Below are positions 1 to 13,090 of a stretch of 64,000 bases of DNA, in pieces (the first letter of the stretch is position 1; every line of letters starts with the position of its first letter). The notes beneath the pieces are model-generated. The model worked only from the letters and a program-made list of their open reading frames with translations, was not told where the DNA came from and did no database searches. This DNA is from Puffinus mauretanicus (Eukaryota; Chordata; Aves; Procellariiformes; Procellariidae), in the NCBI GenBank assembly GCA_023333565.1, contig JAJKFH010002646.1, forward strand, positions 620,001-684,000. Direction: 5' to 3'. Position numbers and translations under genes: made by a program.

Positions 1-1465
1 CCTACACAAAATGCTGAGAAATCCTACCTGCTTTTTTCCTTGTTTTAAACTTTACAACGTGTGACACCATTCACTCTTTCAATGTGGGAACCAACCTTGC
101 TGTTCTCCTTTGTGATGAACTTAGACTATACATATTTTGCAGTCACTTCTAGAGGAAAAATTGCCTTCTGAAGCATATGAGGAAGGGATTTTTTTTTGCT
201 ATACCAATTTTTAGAGGTATTTTAGCAATGGATATGGATCAAGCTCTTCCTGTTATATTTTATTAGTTTTTGTCAAGTCTGCTTTTGTGGTTTTCAGCTG
301 TCTAAGGTTACTCAACCATAATGGCCCCTTACACAAAAGAATTATTTCTTAGTGTTATGAATAGCAGGACACTGACCTTGAACAGGACTCTTAATTCAGA
401 GGGAACTAACACAATGAGACTGTGCAAAGAGAATGCAAAAGAGATATGTTGATGATAAACCGTTTTGCCAAGCAAAATGGATTGCAGTTAAACTGTAATG
501 TTTTGTACTAAATGGAGCCTTTTTAAGGAGCTTGTCTCCATTTTTGAGTATGAGGTGGAGGAATCAAATCTACAAACCAAAAATGAGTGGATCAGTGTGT
601 GAGATATTATTTCTGGGTCAAGAAAATTAAGCAGAGTTCTGTATAACATGTGCCTTTTTCTCTCATCCTGTCATCTTTTCATCTCATCTTTGGTACGCTC
701 AGGTTTTTTAAGAAGATGAAATGTGTTGGAACAATGGAGTAGCTCTACATATGTTTGGCATTTTAGCTTGTGTTACCTCATCATCTTTATTGGCTCCTGC
801 ACTTATCCTACCCATCCTCTTAGCCATGAGATACACTGATCTAATTGCAAACTTGAACTATCACCAAGAAAAGAAATAAGTTCTCCTTGTTAACATAGGA
901 ATTTGAGTGTCTGTTTCATAGATGTTTATTGGGTTTGTGTTTAAATTTTAGGCACATGCATTGTACTTAGCATTTTAAGACTTAGCATTTCCTTCATTTT
1001 TTATTAGGATAATATCTTTTATGTATGGAATGGTTTATTTTTTGTTTATCTATAGTAACTGCATGGGTGATAACTATGTTCAGTTTAATGGTGTTCAGCC
1101 AAAATGTAACAGACTTAATCAGTGGGTAGCGAGCAGAAACTGTTTGAATTAATCAGGAAATAGGTATCTAACCCTGGTGATGCTGCCACTTTTGCTGCCT
1201 GAAGGATATTACCTGCATATTTTCTGCTGCTGTATCTCAGATGTGGGAGGGAATGGGGCATGCAGTGGATATTCACACGCTGATTTGATGATAATTGATC
1301 AAAATCTCATAAGAAACACAGCTTATATTGACTAACATCATGATGAGTAGCAATGGCCTACTAAGTGTCACAAAATACTGCTAAAATTGCAAAATGCATT
1401 CTGTTAACAGAATACAGTGAGATAATAGCCAGAGAGGGAAATATTCAAATTTCTGAAACAGTCAA
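1..1465. other. Unique non-coding DNA, nothing recognised
   Basis: AT-rich sequence with stop codons in all frames and no ORF of useful length. I see no repeat-family signature, CpG cluster or splice-bounded exon. It ends where CR1 coding homology begins. Confidence 0.55.
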
Positions 1466-2712
1466 AGGTGATCAGGCCCAGTCAGCATGGGTTTATGAAA
1501 AGCAGGGCCTGCTTGACTAACCTGATCTCCTTCTATGACCAGGTGACCCACCTAGTGGGTGAGGGAAAGGCTGTGGATGTTGTCTACCTAGACTTTAGTA
1601 AAGCCTTTTACACTATTTCCCACAGCATTCTCCTGGAGAAAGTGGCTGCTCATGGCTTGGACAGGCGTACTCTTCGCTGGGTAAAAAACTGGCTGGATGG
1701 CCACGTCCAAAGAGTTGTGGTGAATGGAGTTAAACCCAGTTGGCGGCCGGTCACAAGTGGTGTTCCCCAGGGCTCAGTTTTGGGGCCAGTGATCTGTACG
1801 AGGGGATCAAGTACACCCTCAGGAAGTTTGCAAATGACACCAGATTGAGCGGGAATGTTGATCTGCTTGAGCGTAGGAAGGCTCTGCAGAGGGACCTGGA
1901 CAGGCTGGATCGATGGGCCGAGGCCAACTGTATGAGGTGCAACACGGCCAAGTGCCGGGTCCTGCACTTGCGTCACAACAACCCTATGCAATGCTACAGG
2001 CTTGGGGAAGAGTGGCTGGAAAGCTGCCTGGCGGAAAAGGACCCGGGGGTGCTGGTTGACAGCCGGCCAAATATAAGGTGGCAGTGTGCTCAGGTGGCCA
2101 AGAAGGCCAATGGCATCCTGGCCTGTATCAGAAATAGTGTGGCCAGCAGGACAAGGGAAGTGATTGTCCCCTTGTACTCAGGCCTGGTGAGGCCACATCT
2201 CGAATACTGTGTTCAGTTTTGGGCCGCTCACTACAAGAAGGACATTGAGGTGCTGGAGTGTATCCAGAGAAGGACAACGAAGCTGGTGAAGGACCTGGAG
2301 CACAAGTCTTATGAGGAGCAGCTGAGGGAACTGGGGTTGTTTAGTCTGGAGAAGAGGAGGCTGAGGGGAGACCTCATCGCACTCTACAACTACCTGACAG
2401 GAGGTTGTAGTGAGGTGGGTGTTGGTCTCTTCTGCCAAGTAACTAGTGATAGGATGAGAGGAAATGGCCTTAAGTTGCGGCAAGGGAGATTTAGATTGGA
2501 TATTAGGAAAAATTTCTTCACTGAAAGGGTTGTCAAGCATTCGAACAGGCTGCCCAGGGAAGTGGTTGAGTCACCATCCCTGGAGGTATTTCAAAGACGT
2601 GTAGATGTGGTGCTTAGGGACATGGTTTAGTGGTGGACTTGGCAGTGCTCGGTTAATGGCTGAACTTAATGATCTTAAAGGTCTTTTCCAATCTAAATGA
2701 TTCTATGATTCT
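1466..2712 (+). mobile_element. CR1 LINE, 5'-truncated, 3' end intact
   Basis: Non-LTR retrotransposon copy covering the second half of the reverse-transcriptase domain, the C-terminal region and the 3' UTR of CR1 ORF2. The 3' end is the CR1 type: a short UTR with GGTCTTTTCCAA followed by about 1.5 units of ATTCTATG (2699-2712). The 5' end is truncated inside ORF2, as usual for CR1. Recognisable protein homology starts just before the SQHGF motif. It is the same subfamily as the copies at 22.4 and 23.7 kb, judged from shared protein wording. It is inactive because of truncation, a frameshift and an active-site change described under its ORF. Confidence 0.93.
1468..2630 (+). pseudogene. CR1 ORF2 reverse-transcriptase remnant, frameshifted
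   Basis: Two overlapping frames carry one former protein. The first (1468-1848) has RT blocks [27 protein letters not shown] (the first catalytic Asp region) and [12 protein letters not shown]. The second frame carries the rest, from about 1796 to the natural CR1 stop at 2628-2630 (...LRDMV stop). The switch is explained by a deletion of about 22 nt next to GGGCCAGT at about 1793, judged against the minus-strand copy at 52.1 kb, which keeps LFNILIND here. The RT active site, FADD in the 52-kb copy, reads FAND here (GCAAATGAC, about 1830), so one metal-binding Asp is lost. KAFYT also replaces KAFDT. The protein is therefore both broken and catalytically dead. The N-terminal part of ORF2, including the endonuclease, is absent. 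Confidence 0.9.
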
Positions 2713-5700
2713 AAATTTCAACTGGGAATACTACATCCTTACTGCACCTGGAATTACGTATGCAAAGAAAAGAAAACACTGAAGAAAAAAAATACTGGTA
2801 CGTATCCTATCAAAGGAGTCCCTCTGAGCCTGACTGAAAAAACTGGATTTCAGTGACCCTCAGAATGCTGCCAAGGTCATCCAGTCATCCAGCCCTTCGC
2901 TTCTGTGCTAGAGCCATTCATGCAAATCAAAGCTGCCTGCAGGCCTGCTGCAACTTGCAATATTCACATAGCTCTTCAAAGATTTCTGAATATGTGCAAG
3001 TAGATTATCTGGGTTAACTTTCTTTTCCAGTTCTTCTTTCATTTGTCAGTTTAAGATTCATTTTACCTCTACCCTTCTTCATCTCATACCATACATCCAA
3101 TTTGCACATTCTGTAAGAAAGAATGACTTTTTTTGATGTAAAGTGAGATGTAGTCAAAGGGAAAAATTACATCAAGGGAGGAAGAAAGGGTAGAGAAAGC
3201 ACTAGGATGCGTCTGCCACAAAAACCTAGTGTGTATTCTGGTTTGTTTGCTTGAACAGTTTCAGTGTTTGTTGTTGCTCTCATAATTTTGTTATCACTGC
3301 AAGCAGCAATGTAAGCAACATTTTGAATTTCACTTATGAGCTATGTTATGCTTGTGTTGTTGCTCATTTGTGGCTGCATAGTGACTGAAACAGATGTGGC
3401 TTTTTGGGGTAAGCAGTGCTCAAGGGCTTATATATTGCTCAGGGGGCTGATGGATTTGAAGGAGATGGCTCAATGTTATGACAAAAAAGACTTAAGCAAT
3501 AGTGAGGGCAAAGAAAGAACAATATAGCTCTGAGTGCTAGGGCTATCTACTTAATATATACTCTTTACCCTTTAATCCGTATGTGTATTCATTTCCTCAT
3601 GTCTCTGTAGAGCTTCACATGCAGCAGAAATCATAATAGAGCTGTGTTCCACAACAGAGCTGTCAGGCAGCCGAGCTCAGCTTTTTGTGCCATTTCATGA
3701 AACTTTTGGGGTAGCTGTCAATGAGTTAATCAAATCTTACCTTCCAGTGAGGGCATGGTAACCTTAAGGGCAATCTGTACTTTTTTATAGGTGAATGGGC
3801 TTTCATTTTTGGTTAAATCATACAGTTATGTAAACTTACGAAGCAAAAGTCAGTCTCCTGTCATCATCCCTTTCTTCCTTTTTGAAAAACTGGGAAACTA
3901 AACAATATGAAAGAAAATTAACACCAAAGAATGGCTAAAACCAGGTACATCCAGTTAAGAAAACAGACTCTTGGACAGTGGTCAAGTTTAGACAACCTTA
4001 ACTCTCTTGAGAGAGAAGAGGATTAATTTGTTTCTGACTGGACATCTGCTTTGGGCTTCCTCTGTAGCTCATCCATCTAGACTTAGTATCTCAGGGCATT
4101 ATAAGATGGAGTCACCTTCTGTTTCCCATTTGGGACTGTGATAAAAACACTACTTGAAGCCCTATTTCCTTCGGAGTCCTCTTCCTGCAGTGAGCTTCTT
4201 GTAACTGATGCAAAGACACTTCTGAAAACATTACAAGCTACTCTTGTGGTACGTTGCCCAAGTAATTTCCAGTGATTCTTGATATATCTTTATGTAAAGT
4301 GATCACTACTTATAAACATAGTCAAGAAAATGCCAGCATAACTTCACAATCTGAGCATAGCTTCTTGGGGGTTTTGTCAGTGTTTTGGAAACAAGCTTTT
4401 TTGCCTTTGCCAGGCAAGAAGGCAGCCCCTGCAGCCTGGGAACATGTGCCTGGTTCCCTGCCTGCTCCCCTTCTTGGAACTCGAGGTTTCAGGTAGTCTC
4501 CTTTCCTCAGATTTTGCCAAAAATTAACTTGGTTTCTGACTGCTTGTAATACAATCTGTACAGCAGATAAGGAGACTGGAAGAAAGAATATCCTTGTTTC
4601 TTGGCTGTATTCCTGTTTTCTTTTCAAGCTCAAGGAATGTCAGTCTCTAAACTGGTTGAGAATTTTATGTGTAATTTTTAAAAGCAGAAAGCAGAGCTTA
4701 GGCAAAACTAGGTTTTTTTGGGGAAAAAAAATGTTTTGGTTTTCTTAAATTTAAAAAACCATTAAAAATATACTTCAAGTCAGATGGAAGGCAAGTTAAA
4801 TGTTTTGACCTGATATACCAAACTGAAATGTTTTACTTTAGATCAGTTGGGCAGTTATTTATTTCTGTTTGAACAAGTACTTCATGAGAGCTAGAGCTGC
4901 AGTGCCTTCCATCCATTGCACTTTTTGAGCTGGTTGAATCACCTCTGTGCATTAGGGGCAGGCTATGTCTGTGACACAGCACAAGTTTTGCACTTCTTTT
5001 CCAAATGCAGAGGCATAAATGGTTCTCAGACTGTTTCTGTATCATTGTTAGTAACTCTGGTTCATACTGTTTGTTGTAGGAAGTCTGAAGACCATTAATG
5101 ACATGAAAGTGATCTAAGTGGTTTGAGATTTTTGTCTGTTGGAGGGAATAAAAGTATAAAGAGCCATGGTAATTGGGACTGACTTGAACCAATACCAGTT
5201 GAAATGAAATATTTTAAATTGGAAAAAAATTCCTTTCAAGCAAAAATGTCAAAGTGGCATACATTGTCACATCCATACTGTCATTAAAAAAAAAAAAGGT
5301 TTTAGATTAAACAAAATGTTGAATTACCAGGATTTCCTACAGGATGGCAGCTCTTACTCTATAGATTCCAATTGCATACTTCAGCTCAACTTGCTGATAC
5401 TAAAGGAATCTGCTGTCAGGAATAATAATCAATTACTAAGAACTTAATTATTGTCACTGGTCAGATGGTTTCATACATGACATTTGAAGTTGTTTCAGAA
5501 AATACTTAAATCTGCTGTAGCTTACATTTGCTATTGTTGCATGATGTCAAAAATACTGCAAATTGAAACAACACACAAAATTACACATATCAAAAGGGTT
5601 TTTTAAATTAATTGTAAATTTTTTTTTTGTGTTATTGATCTCCCTGTCTTGGGAAGTATCTTTAGTTGACCAAGTGGAGCTGTTATTCGCTTAGATCCCT

Positions 5701-7910
5701 AGTATCACAAATGCAACAGACTGAGGTTGAATAGCTGTTTTAGGTCCTCTACTGCATTGCTAGTCTGTACAAATAATATAGGTGTTATGGAAGACAGTAT
5801 CTTCTCTTATAAAAAAAATTTTAAAAATTACTTGACTGTTTAAATTTTCAGGTTTATCTTAAGAGAGTATGCAGTAAGGTGTGCACACCCTTCAGACTAC
5901 TCTGTTTGCTTTTCTGTTTTTAGAGAAGAGTGAGACTTCACATGGAGAGACGCTCCTGGTAGGAAGTGTTAGGCTAACAAAGTCTAGCAACTTCACTTGT
6001 GCTTCGTTAACATAATAAGCTAATATAGACAGTCTGTTTAAAATAAATGTAACATCACATTTTTGTTTAAATGACAATTTTGTACATTTAGGCCATAACT
6101 TTTATCTTTTAAAATTTAAGGCTTTCTTATACAGTGGATAAGATGAACCTGCTTTTAGACATATACATCATTCTTTCTGCTACTTCAACATCCCCTGTAA
6201 TTTAGCACCCTCCCCAAACCTGTGCTTGCATCATCAGCGATGTTTTATTCATGAAATTTAATGGAGCTTTCCTATCAAGGTATAAAAATCTTTTACATTT
6301 TCTTCCTTCTACACTCATACTGCCAGATCAAGCATAATACACCCACGGCCCTTCTACACAGAGAGGAGAATTTGGCTTATCATGAAAAGCGGAAAAAACC
6401 CCCACAAAGCCAGAGCAGTGCAATGAGGGGGAGTGTTGGAACTGTCCGGAAGAGAACTCCAGCAAATAAGTGCTTCCCACGCTCAGTCTGCTGCACCCCT
6501 TCTGCTCACCCCACTGCGGAGAGGCAGCAATGGAACACCTATCGCCAGGAGGGGAAGTCATAATGGAGAAGAAAAAGTCTTATTACAATATCATAGGAGA
6601 AGCAAAGATAACCAAAATGCTTTATGTTAAATATTAAATAGTGTCGAAATAAAAGTGTCCAAAATCAAATAATAGATGGAAACAATAGACAGTACCTTCT
6701 TCCCAGTCTGTAAACAAACATGCATTCCTTCTCTGATGAGACTCTACTCATGCATTAGTACACTTGTGCCACAGTTATCTAGTAGTGCTTTTCAGCTGTT
6801 CCCATGTTGCCTGGGGCACTAAATGAGTCCTGCAGAAGTTTTCTTCGCTGTTTCAGTGAACTTCCTTTGTGAGGGGAAACTGCCCATACTCCACAAGGCA
6901 AAATACAATCTTTCTACCCATTCAGGAAGAAAAAGAAGGAAAAAAAAGAAACTTGATGTGTAGGAAGTAAATGATGTAATCCATTTCTGCCCTCTAATTT
7001 GAAGCTGTTAGGAAAAAAAAGGGACTCTGACGTAGCCAGTGACAATCAACAGTCTCTTCAACAAAATGGCCATGCACTTACTAACCTGTTGACAATAGTC
7101 AGAGTTCCAGTTACACTTTCAGGTAAGAAAATTTTCAATTTCTGGCCACGTTTCTGTTACAGGAAGCAGTAAAGTAACTAGGCAGAGGACAGTGAGTGTA
7201 GGTAGCCGGTTCCCATCTTCCTTAGTTGCATGGTTGAATAAGCATGCACATATTTAGCAACTGGCAGTGCTGGAGCCATCAGGGTCTAAGAATAGAAATG
7301 TGGGAAGATTTGTAGGAAAAGATTATGTCTTTTATTGTACAAGCTGAGGGGACTGAGGAGGTGGGGGAGATAGAGCTGAGCTTTCAGGCATACAGACAGG
7401 TCTACGTGAAGATGGGAAGTGTTGCTGTAAGCTTAACTTAATTAGATCGATCAGCGAGGCAAGTTAGCGTGCATTTACATGGTGATTTTAGTGCAGATTG
7501 GGTGTGCACTTTTGAATAGGATCTCCCAATTATCTCCACTTACTGTCCTTGATCCACGGCAAGGAATAAGCTCAGAATTCATACCAGGTATGGAATAAAA
7601 ACAAACCAGAAGATGAGATCCAGGAGTGCATATTCATAATTTGGGCCTTCAGTTTTTTGGATCATACCAAAACTAATCCAAAGTAGTCCCTCAAAATGCA
7701 TATAGTGTGGACACTGAGTCCTTTGCACTAATTATTTTGTTCAATAGATCAGCTTCTACTAAACTACTTTTTAAGACAGATATAAACTTACCATTTAAGT
7801 AGTTGTTCACAGCATATCTTTTAGTTTTAAGCTTGCTGCCTCTGCTTCCAGACAAGGCTTACATGTCTGAAAACCTAAGATTAGGGAAAAAATAGACATC
7901 AGTTTGCATT
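2713..7910. other. Unique non-coding DNA
   Basis: No gene or clear repeat family seen. Local features are short A-runs (for example 5286-5297) and a GC-richer patch at about 6340-6570 with several small overlapping ORFs on both strands. That pattern is typical of base composition, not coding. A 63-codon hydrophobic-start ORF at 3336-3527 has no recognisable domain or splice context. Confidence 0.5.
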
Positions 7911-7939
7911 ATCATCATCATCATCATCATCATCATCAT
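7911..7939 (+). repeat. (ATC)n microsatellite
   Basis: 29 nt of perfect ATC trinucleotide repeat (9 full units plus two bases), followed by AATG. Length polymorphism between individuals is likely. Confidence 0.95.
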
Positions 7940-9466
7940 AATGTCTGCCTACAAACTTTGTCTTGCATTTCTGACTGCTTAAAAGGCACTCTCTCAAATG
8001 GTAATGAAGAGCAGTGATGGAAGGGTTAAATATGTACATTCACAAAAACATTGGCATTCTTCACTCTGTGTTCTGAGACATGCCAAGGTAAAGAAATGTG
8101 TGAATTATCTTTCAGTAGTGTGAAACTAGCAAGAAAAAAGTAGGCAATATGTTCAAAAAATCAGTTTTACGAGATTTGGAATCACAAGCTCTGAAAATCT
8201 TAGCAGAAACCAAATGGTTTCTTTGTGGTGTTACTACAGTACAAGAATTTAGATTGCATGGGGATTATGCTGTGTGCTTCTCTCTTAACATACTTGAATT
8301 TCTTTTCAGTTTACCCTTCATGTTGACTTTGGGGGATATTGAAACAATTATAGTTTTTCTATCATGTGCTTTATCATAAGTTACTGATATGCACTCTTTG
8401 CTGTAACTGACTTTTTTTTCTTTTTTATTTTCTGAGGCAAAGATAACAAAGGTTATAGCAGAATTGAAAAAAGAGCAGTTTTCATGAAGGACGTATATTA
8501 GTGTGGACTAAGGGCATAATTGAAGTTGTTTTTGATGTAGGTGGAAACAGCAGAGTCTGAGCATGCTGTACACACATGAAAGCTCTGTTTCTTACAGTTG
8601 TGCTTACTGCAGTACTTTCATTGCAGCACTGAAGTACTGGCATGTCTGAAGTAGTGAGATGTCTGAATTTTACAGCAGAGAGAGAAACCAGAACGGAGAT
8701 TCAGTGGACATGGGAGCCTGAGGTCATAGATCTTGCTGTGCAAAAAAGACGACTGTAAGGGGAAAGTGTGTGTTTCTCTAAGGCTTGCCCTTGCTTCAGT
8801 ATTGGGAATTGAGAGCTTACAGTACTTGTACAGAGCCTCAAAAGAATCCAATGCAAGTATGAAGGAATAGATCTTCTGTACATTGTGAATAGTTCTTGTC
8901 ACATAATGTGGGCATTTTAAGGAAACTGGTGTAGGGGATACCATTCGAAAGACCATCTGGTCTGAAAGAGGAATCTAATCTTAAATCAATTTTAACATAC
9001 AAATATATTGAAAGGGAAGAATGAAATTCTGCAAAGATGAGTAACCAAGACTAGTCAGGTGTTCGCTTCCCTTCCAGTATGTACAAATGACAGTCAGGAG
9101 TCCATGCTTGTAGAAGTTACGTTTACTGAGACAGACGGCATTAAAGCATGGAAGTGCCTTGTTGCAGTGAGAGTTACACTAGCCTCAGATGCAACAGAGA
9201 CAAGCCAGGGCGGGATTTCACCAAAATTTTATGTGGAAAAGGTGAGGGATCAGAGAATGGCCTCAGTCCTAGAGCATATAAATATTAAATACTCTGGACA
9301 GGAAAACATCTGCATACGATGTCAAAATTAAAGCCGGAGCTTTAATAAGGCACCATCAATTGTAAGACACCATCAGGTTATGCTTCAACTAGGCAATCCA
9401 GTGTGACTCCCCAAGGATGAATTAGAACCAGACACAATTATTTTAAAAAACATTGTAAATCCAATC
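7940..9466. other. Unique non-coding DNA
   Basis: No gene, RNA or repeat family recognised. ORFs at 8149-8379 and 9059-9331 lack any familiar motif, are not flanked by obvious splice sites, and are within chance expectation. Confidence 0.5.
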
Positions 9467-9562
9467 AAAAAAGGGGAGGGGGAAAAAAAAAAAGAAAAAA
9501 AAAAAAAGGAAAAAAAAAGAAAAAAAAAACGGGAGAAAAAAAGAATAAAAAAGGGAAAAAAG
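9467..9562 (+). repeat. Homopurine (A/G) low-complexity tract
   Basis: A 63-nt uninterrupted purine run (9467-9529), then a single C at 9530, then nearly pure purine to about 9562 with one T at 9546. It is A-rich with G clusters. It is not attached to a recognisable LINE or SINE 3' end, so it is annotated as simple sequence. Confidence 0.9.
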
Positions 9563-12500
9563 CTTTCTTACAGTGAGTAACAGCCTAGCAGTAATTAACA
9601 ACAAATTCTAGAGAACTCCAATGGGAAATGAGTCCTGTAAGCTAGAGATTGGTGACAACTCATGAACTTCATACGTAAAGTGCAAGAAATCAGCTCTATA
9701 CAACTAGGAATAAGAAGCCATTTTCAAAGGAAATTGCTCTTTCATGGCAAAGCTGTGATTTGAAGTTTATGAAAGACCATTACTGTAGAATCAGAAGATA
9801 ACATTACTGCATATTGGCTAATCGTTATGGTGGTTGTAAAACAACTGCACAGCAAATTATAGATCTACAAACAACTGAAGGTACTGAAAGGAACACTGTT
9901 GTCACTGTCTGCTTCATATATTGATGATAATCTTGCATGACCTTTCCAGAGAGGGAATATTTATATCCTGTGGAGTCATAAATCTGGCACCTGACATTTG
10001 GCTTTTGCACATACAGCTAGATGAAATGTTCAGTACACTGATGACTTTTGCAATGCTATTTTGTCACTACAGATGGCTCTACACAAGCACAGAGGAAAAG
10101 AAAAAGTCTGATACGTTTATGAGAGTATCCACATCCATGCAGGAGAGGCTCAGTGGGATGAAAACATTGTAACTAACGTCCTCCCTGCACATGGCGTAAC
10201 TGTGACAGTGGTGCAGAAAACAGAAAAGGACAGTAATGCTTACAAAGAGGGAAGGACAAAGAACTAAAATTAGAGAACCTTTCTTCCCAAGATACTAACA
10301 TTTGGTAGCCTATTTATCAGAATGAAGAAAGTGAAGGCTGATTCTAGTGGGTTAGGACAGATAAAAATAATGCCTGCCCCAGAAGGGGAAATGGAGAACA
10401 ATAGTATAGCGATATTATGACACCTGTCTAAATTTTGGCCTCATTTGTGGGCAGAAGAATGTAGACCAGTTTCTGGGCAAGAATATAGAATAACAGATGC
10501 CAGTACTACAGCATGGAGGATTTGAAACTGCAAGATATGTGACTGATCCCATGATTTTCCTGTTCTGAGCTCCTGGGCAGATGAAAACATGGGAAAAGTA
10601 ATACTGCTGGCAGGAAAGGTAAAGGAATAACCAGATGTTTAAGGAAGTGTACTGTTTAGTGGGATTCAGTGCCCCTATGGCTGTACCCAAATATAGAAAG
10701 AACTTTTGGCTTAATCGTTTGGGATGAAGTGGTACTACCAGCTTAGCAGTGGTTGTCCTGCTGTTAAAATTGAACTCTCAAATTACAAATGTTCATTAAT
10801 GAGAACTATGAGCAAAGCCTCCAAAGCGATGACATAGTACGTTGCTATATCTCAGTGTTGGGAGATTTGGATGAGGTGATACCCTGTGTCTTTATGATAG
10901 TTGCTCCACAGCCTGAACATTTCTGGACAATGTAAGTTCCTAAAAAGGTTACCGTGCATCACCATGATTGAATCAATTTTTCAGTTTTAAAAAATAAACA
11001 ATAAGAACTCAAAATAGCTGTTGAGTGACATGACTGATTAGCACAGCAGGCATAAGTCACGTAGAGCAGAATATGCAAAAAGAGTATTATATTTTCTAAA
11101 TACAGAGCTGTAACTAAGGGACCCCTTAATCAGGAGGTACTGCAAAAGCATGTGTGTCCCACTGGGATTTGCAGTTGCTGGTAACAGATTCAAGAGGGTT
11201 AGCATGAGTGCATGCAACAGTTTTTGATAGGTGGTTTAAAAAAAAAAAAACAAACAAGTTTTATGGTAGTCAAGTTGGAGCAGGGAAAGGATCTGTTATA
11301 GCTAAATGCTTTAGGAAACTGCAAACCAGAGCTAGCCAATAATGAGTAGAAACTACAGAAGTGACTGCAAGCAGTCCATCAAGATTTGGATTTGTTAGGG
11401 TCAGAGAAAGACACGTTTGAATAAAAGAATTGGAAACTATATTGTGGTATCGGCATATTAGATGTGTACAAAATAATCTGTGTGAGTCCCTCTCCATATT
11501 GCTCCTCTCCTCATAGATTAGTTTTGATGCAAATTCTGCAGGTTTGGAAGAGATAAAATGTTACCAGATAGAGATGTTTCATGCAGTCAGAAAGAATGCA
11601 GCAGAAGTTCATCTTAAACTGAAGTAAATGAAAATTTGATTCTGACAAGCATTCTCTGGCCTGTAATTACTTTGTTGGTTTGAAAATAAAAAATGGGGAA
11701 AGGATGACAGTGACGAAGACAGAGGAAAAAGCCTCAGGTTTCAGAAGGGAAAGTATCTGGAGCAAGGTCAAAAGTCAAAATGTAAGCGAGTAGGAGAAAA
11801 ATAATGTAATCATTTAATGGTAACCTCACCATATTTTGTAAAAAAAATTGTCTTTAAACCATCTGCCTGTAACTGTTCCCTGATGCTCAGAGAACAAAGC
11901 ACTTTTGCTGTAGTCCTGAGTTGTCTTAAACTCTGTGTGTCAAATATGTGATGTTATATCTGATTAAAAAAAAAAAAGAAAACTTTAAAAATTTAAAATA
12001 TTGACAGTCTCTAATGGCCAAATAGAAATTATCAACTTGAAAAATACCAAGTGTTTCAGGTTTTTACAGGCAGCAGAAATGGCTTAGCAAATGGTACCAC
12101 TCAGTTTCAATGTCTGAAAGTAATCCTTAGTGAAATAACTAGTGTAGGCTGAGGTGCTTATAATAGGTTGCTTAATAATGACAAAATGTTGTCAATGACA
12201 TAAAAAAAATTAATTTACTTTCTTAGGGAACATCTTATCCTGGGTTATGGATATGAGTGTTTCAGGGCTATAACATAGTTATACAGGAACCTCTCCTGGG
12301 GCTTCGGGGGATTTTTAAATTGCAAATCATAATAATAACCATTTATTTTAAAGTTTCCAGAAAACACTTTATAACTCAAAATCAACTTTAAATCATTTTA
12401 AGTTTTTTTGTTTTTTTTTAAATAATATATGTTGAAGGCATATAATCCACTAGATATTAGTTAAGAAATAGAATGTTAATGTTTGTACACAGCATTATTG

Positions 12501-12599
12501 AAGGAACATTTTTTTGCCATCTACATAAATTATAAATAGACCATAATGTTTTTATTACTGTACAGAAGAACTGAAAGTTTGCTGTGACAGACTTTTCTT
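9563..12599. other. Unique non-coding DNA
   Basis: AT-rich sequence with short A-runs (11240-11252, 11964-11977). No gene, RNA or transposon signature found. ORFs (for example 9921-10172, minus 10415-10690) are short and featureless. Confidence 0.5.
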
Positions 12600-13090
12600 C
12601 TTTCTTTGTCTTCAAATTAAATGAACATTTACATTTTAAATCGTGGCCTGATACAGTCTAAATGGCCAAATGCAGCAGAAGAACTCTTAATTAATGCCTG
12701 CATTTATTATCAATTTTTAACTTTAAACCACTGCAATTTGTAAAAATTATTATAAATCGCTTGAGTGTATACTCTGCATTTGGCAGAATGAAAATGCACT
12801 TAACTTTCAGTGATGATCAATTTTTAAAATAGTTTGTTCTACTTTAAAGCCCAATGCTATGGACATTTTCAACCTATTGCCTCATTAGCTGCATTCATAT
12901 TAAAATACCACTCCATTTAAATGAGAAGATAATTATAATACCTTGAAGCAAATGAGATGTTATTGCAATAATTAAAACTGAAATGAGATGCAGATAGTTT
13001 GGACCTGCTGCTTTCCTGGCTATTTAGTACTGAATACTATTTCCATTGGTCACACTGAATTACAATATTGCATACCAATAGCAGTGTAAT
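12600..13090. other. Candidate conserved non-coding element (composition only)
   Basis: Very AT-rich, non-repetitive block dense in homeodomain-like TTAATTA/TAATTA-type cores and ATTTAAAT-type words, with no simple repeats. This resembles vertebrate conserved non-coding elements. There is no alignment behind this call; it is an impression from composition. Confidence 0.25.

Noticed and set aside
2850..2960. Possible CR1-like 3' relic (AAGGTCATCCAGTCATCCAG)
   Set aside because: Only one landmark matches. The flanks do not follow CR1 order.
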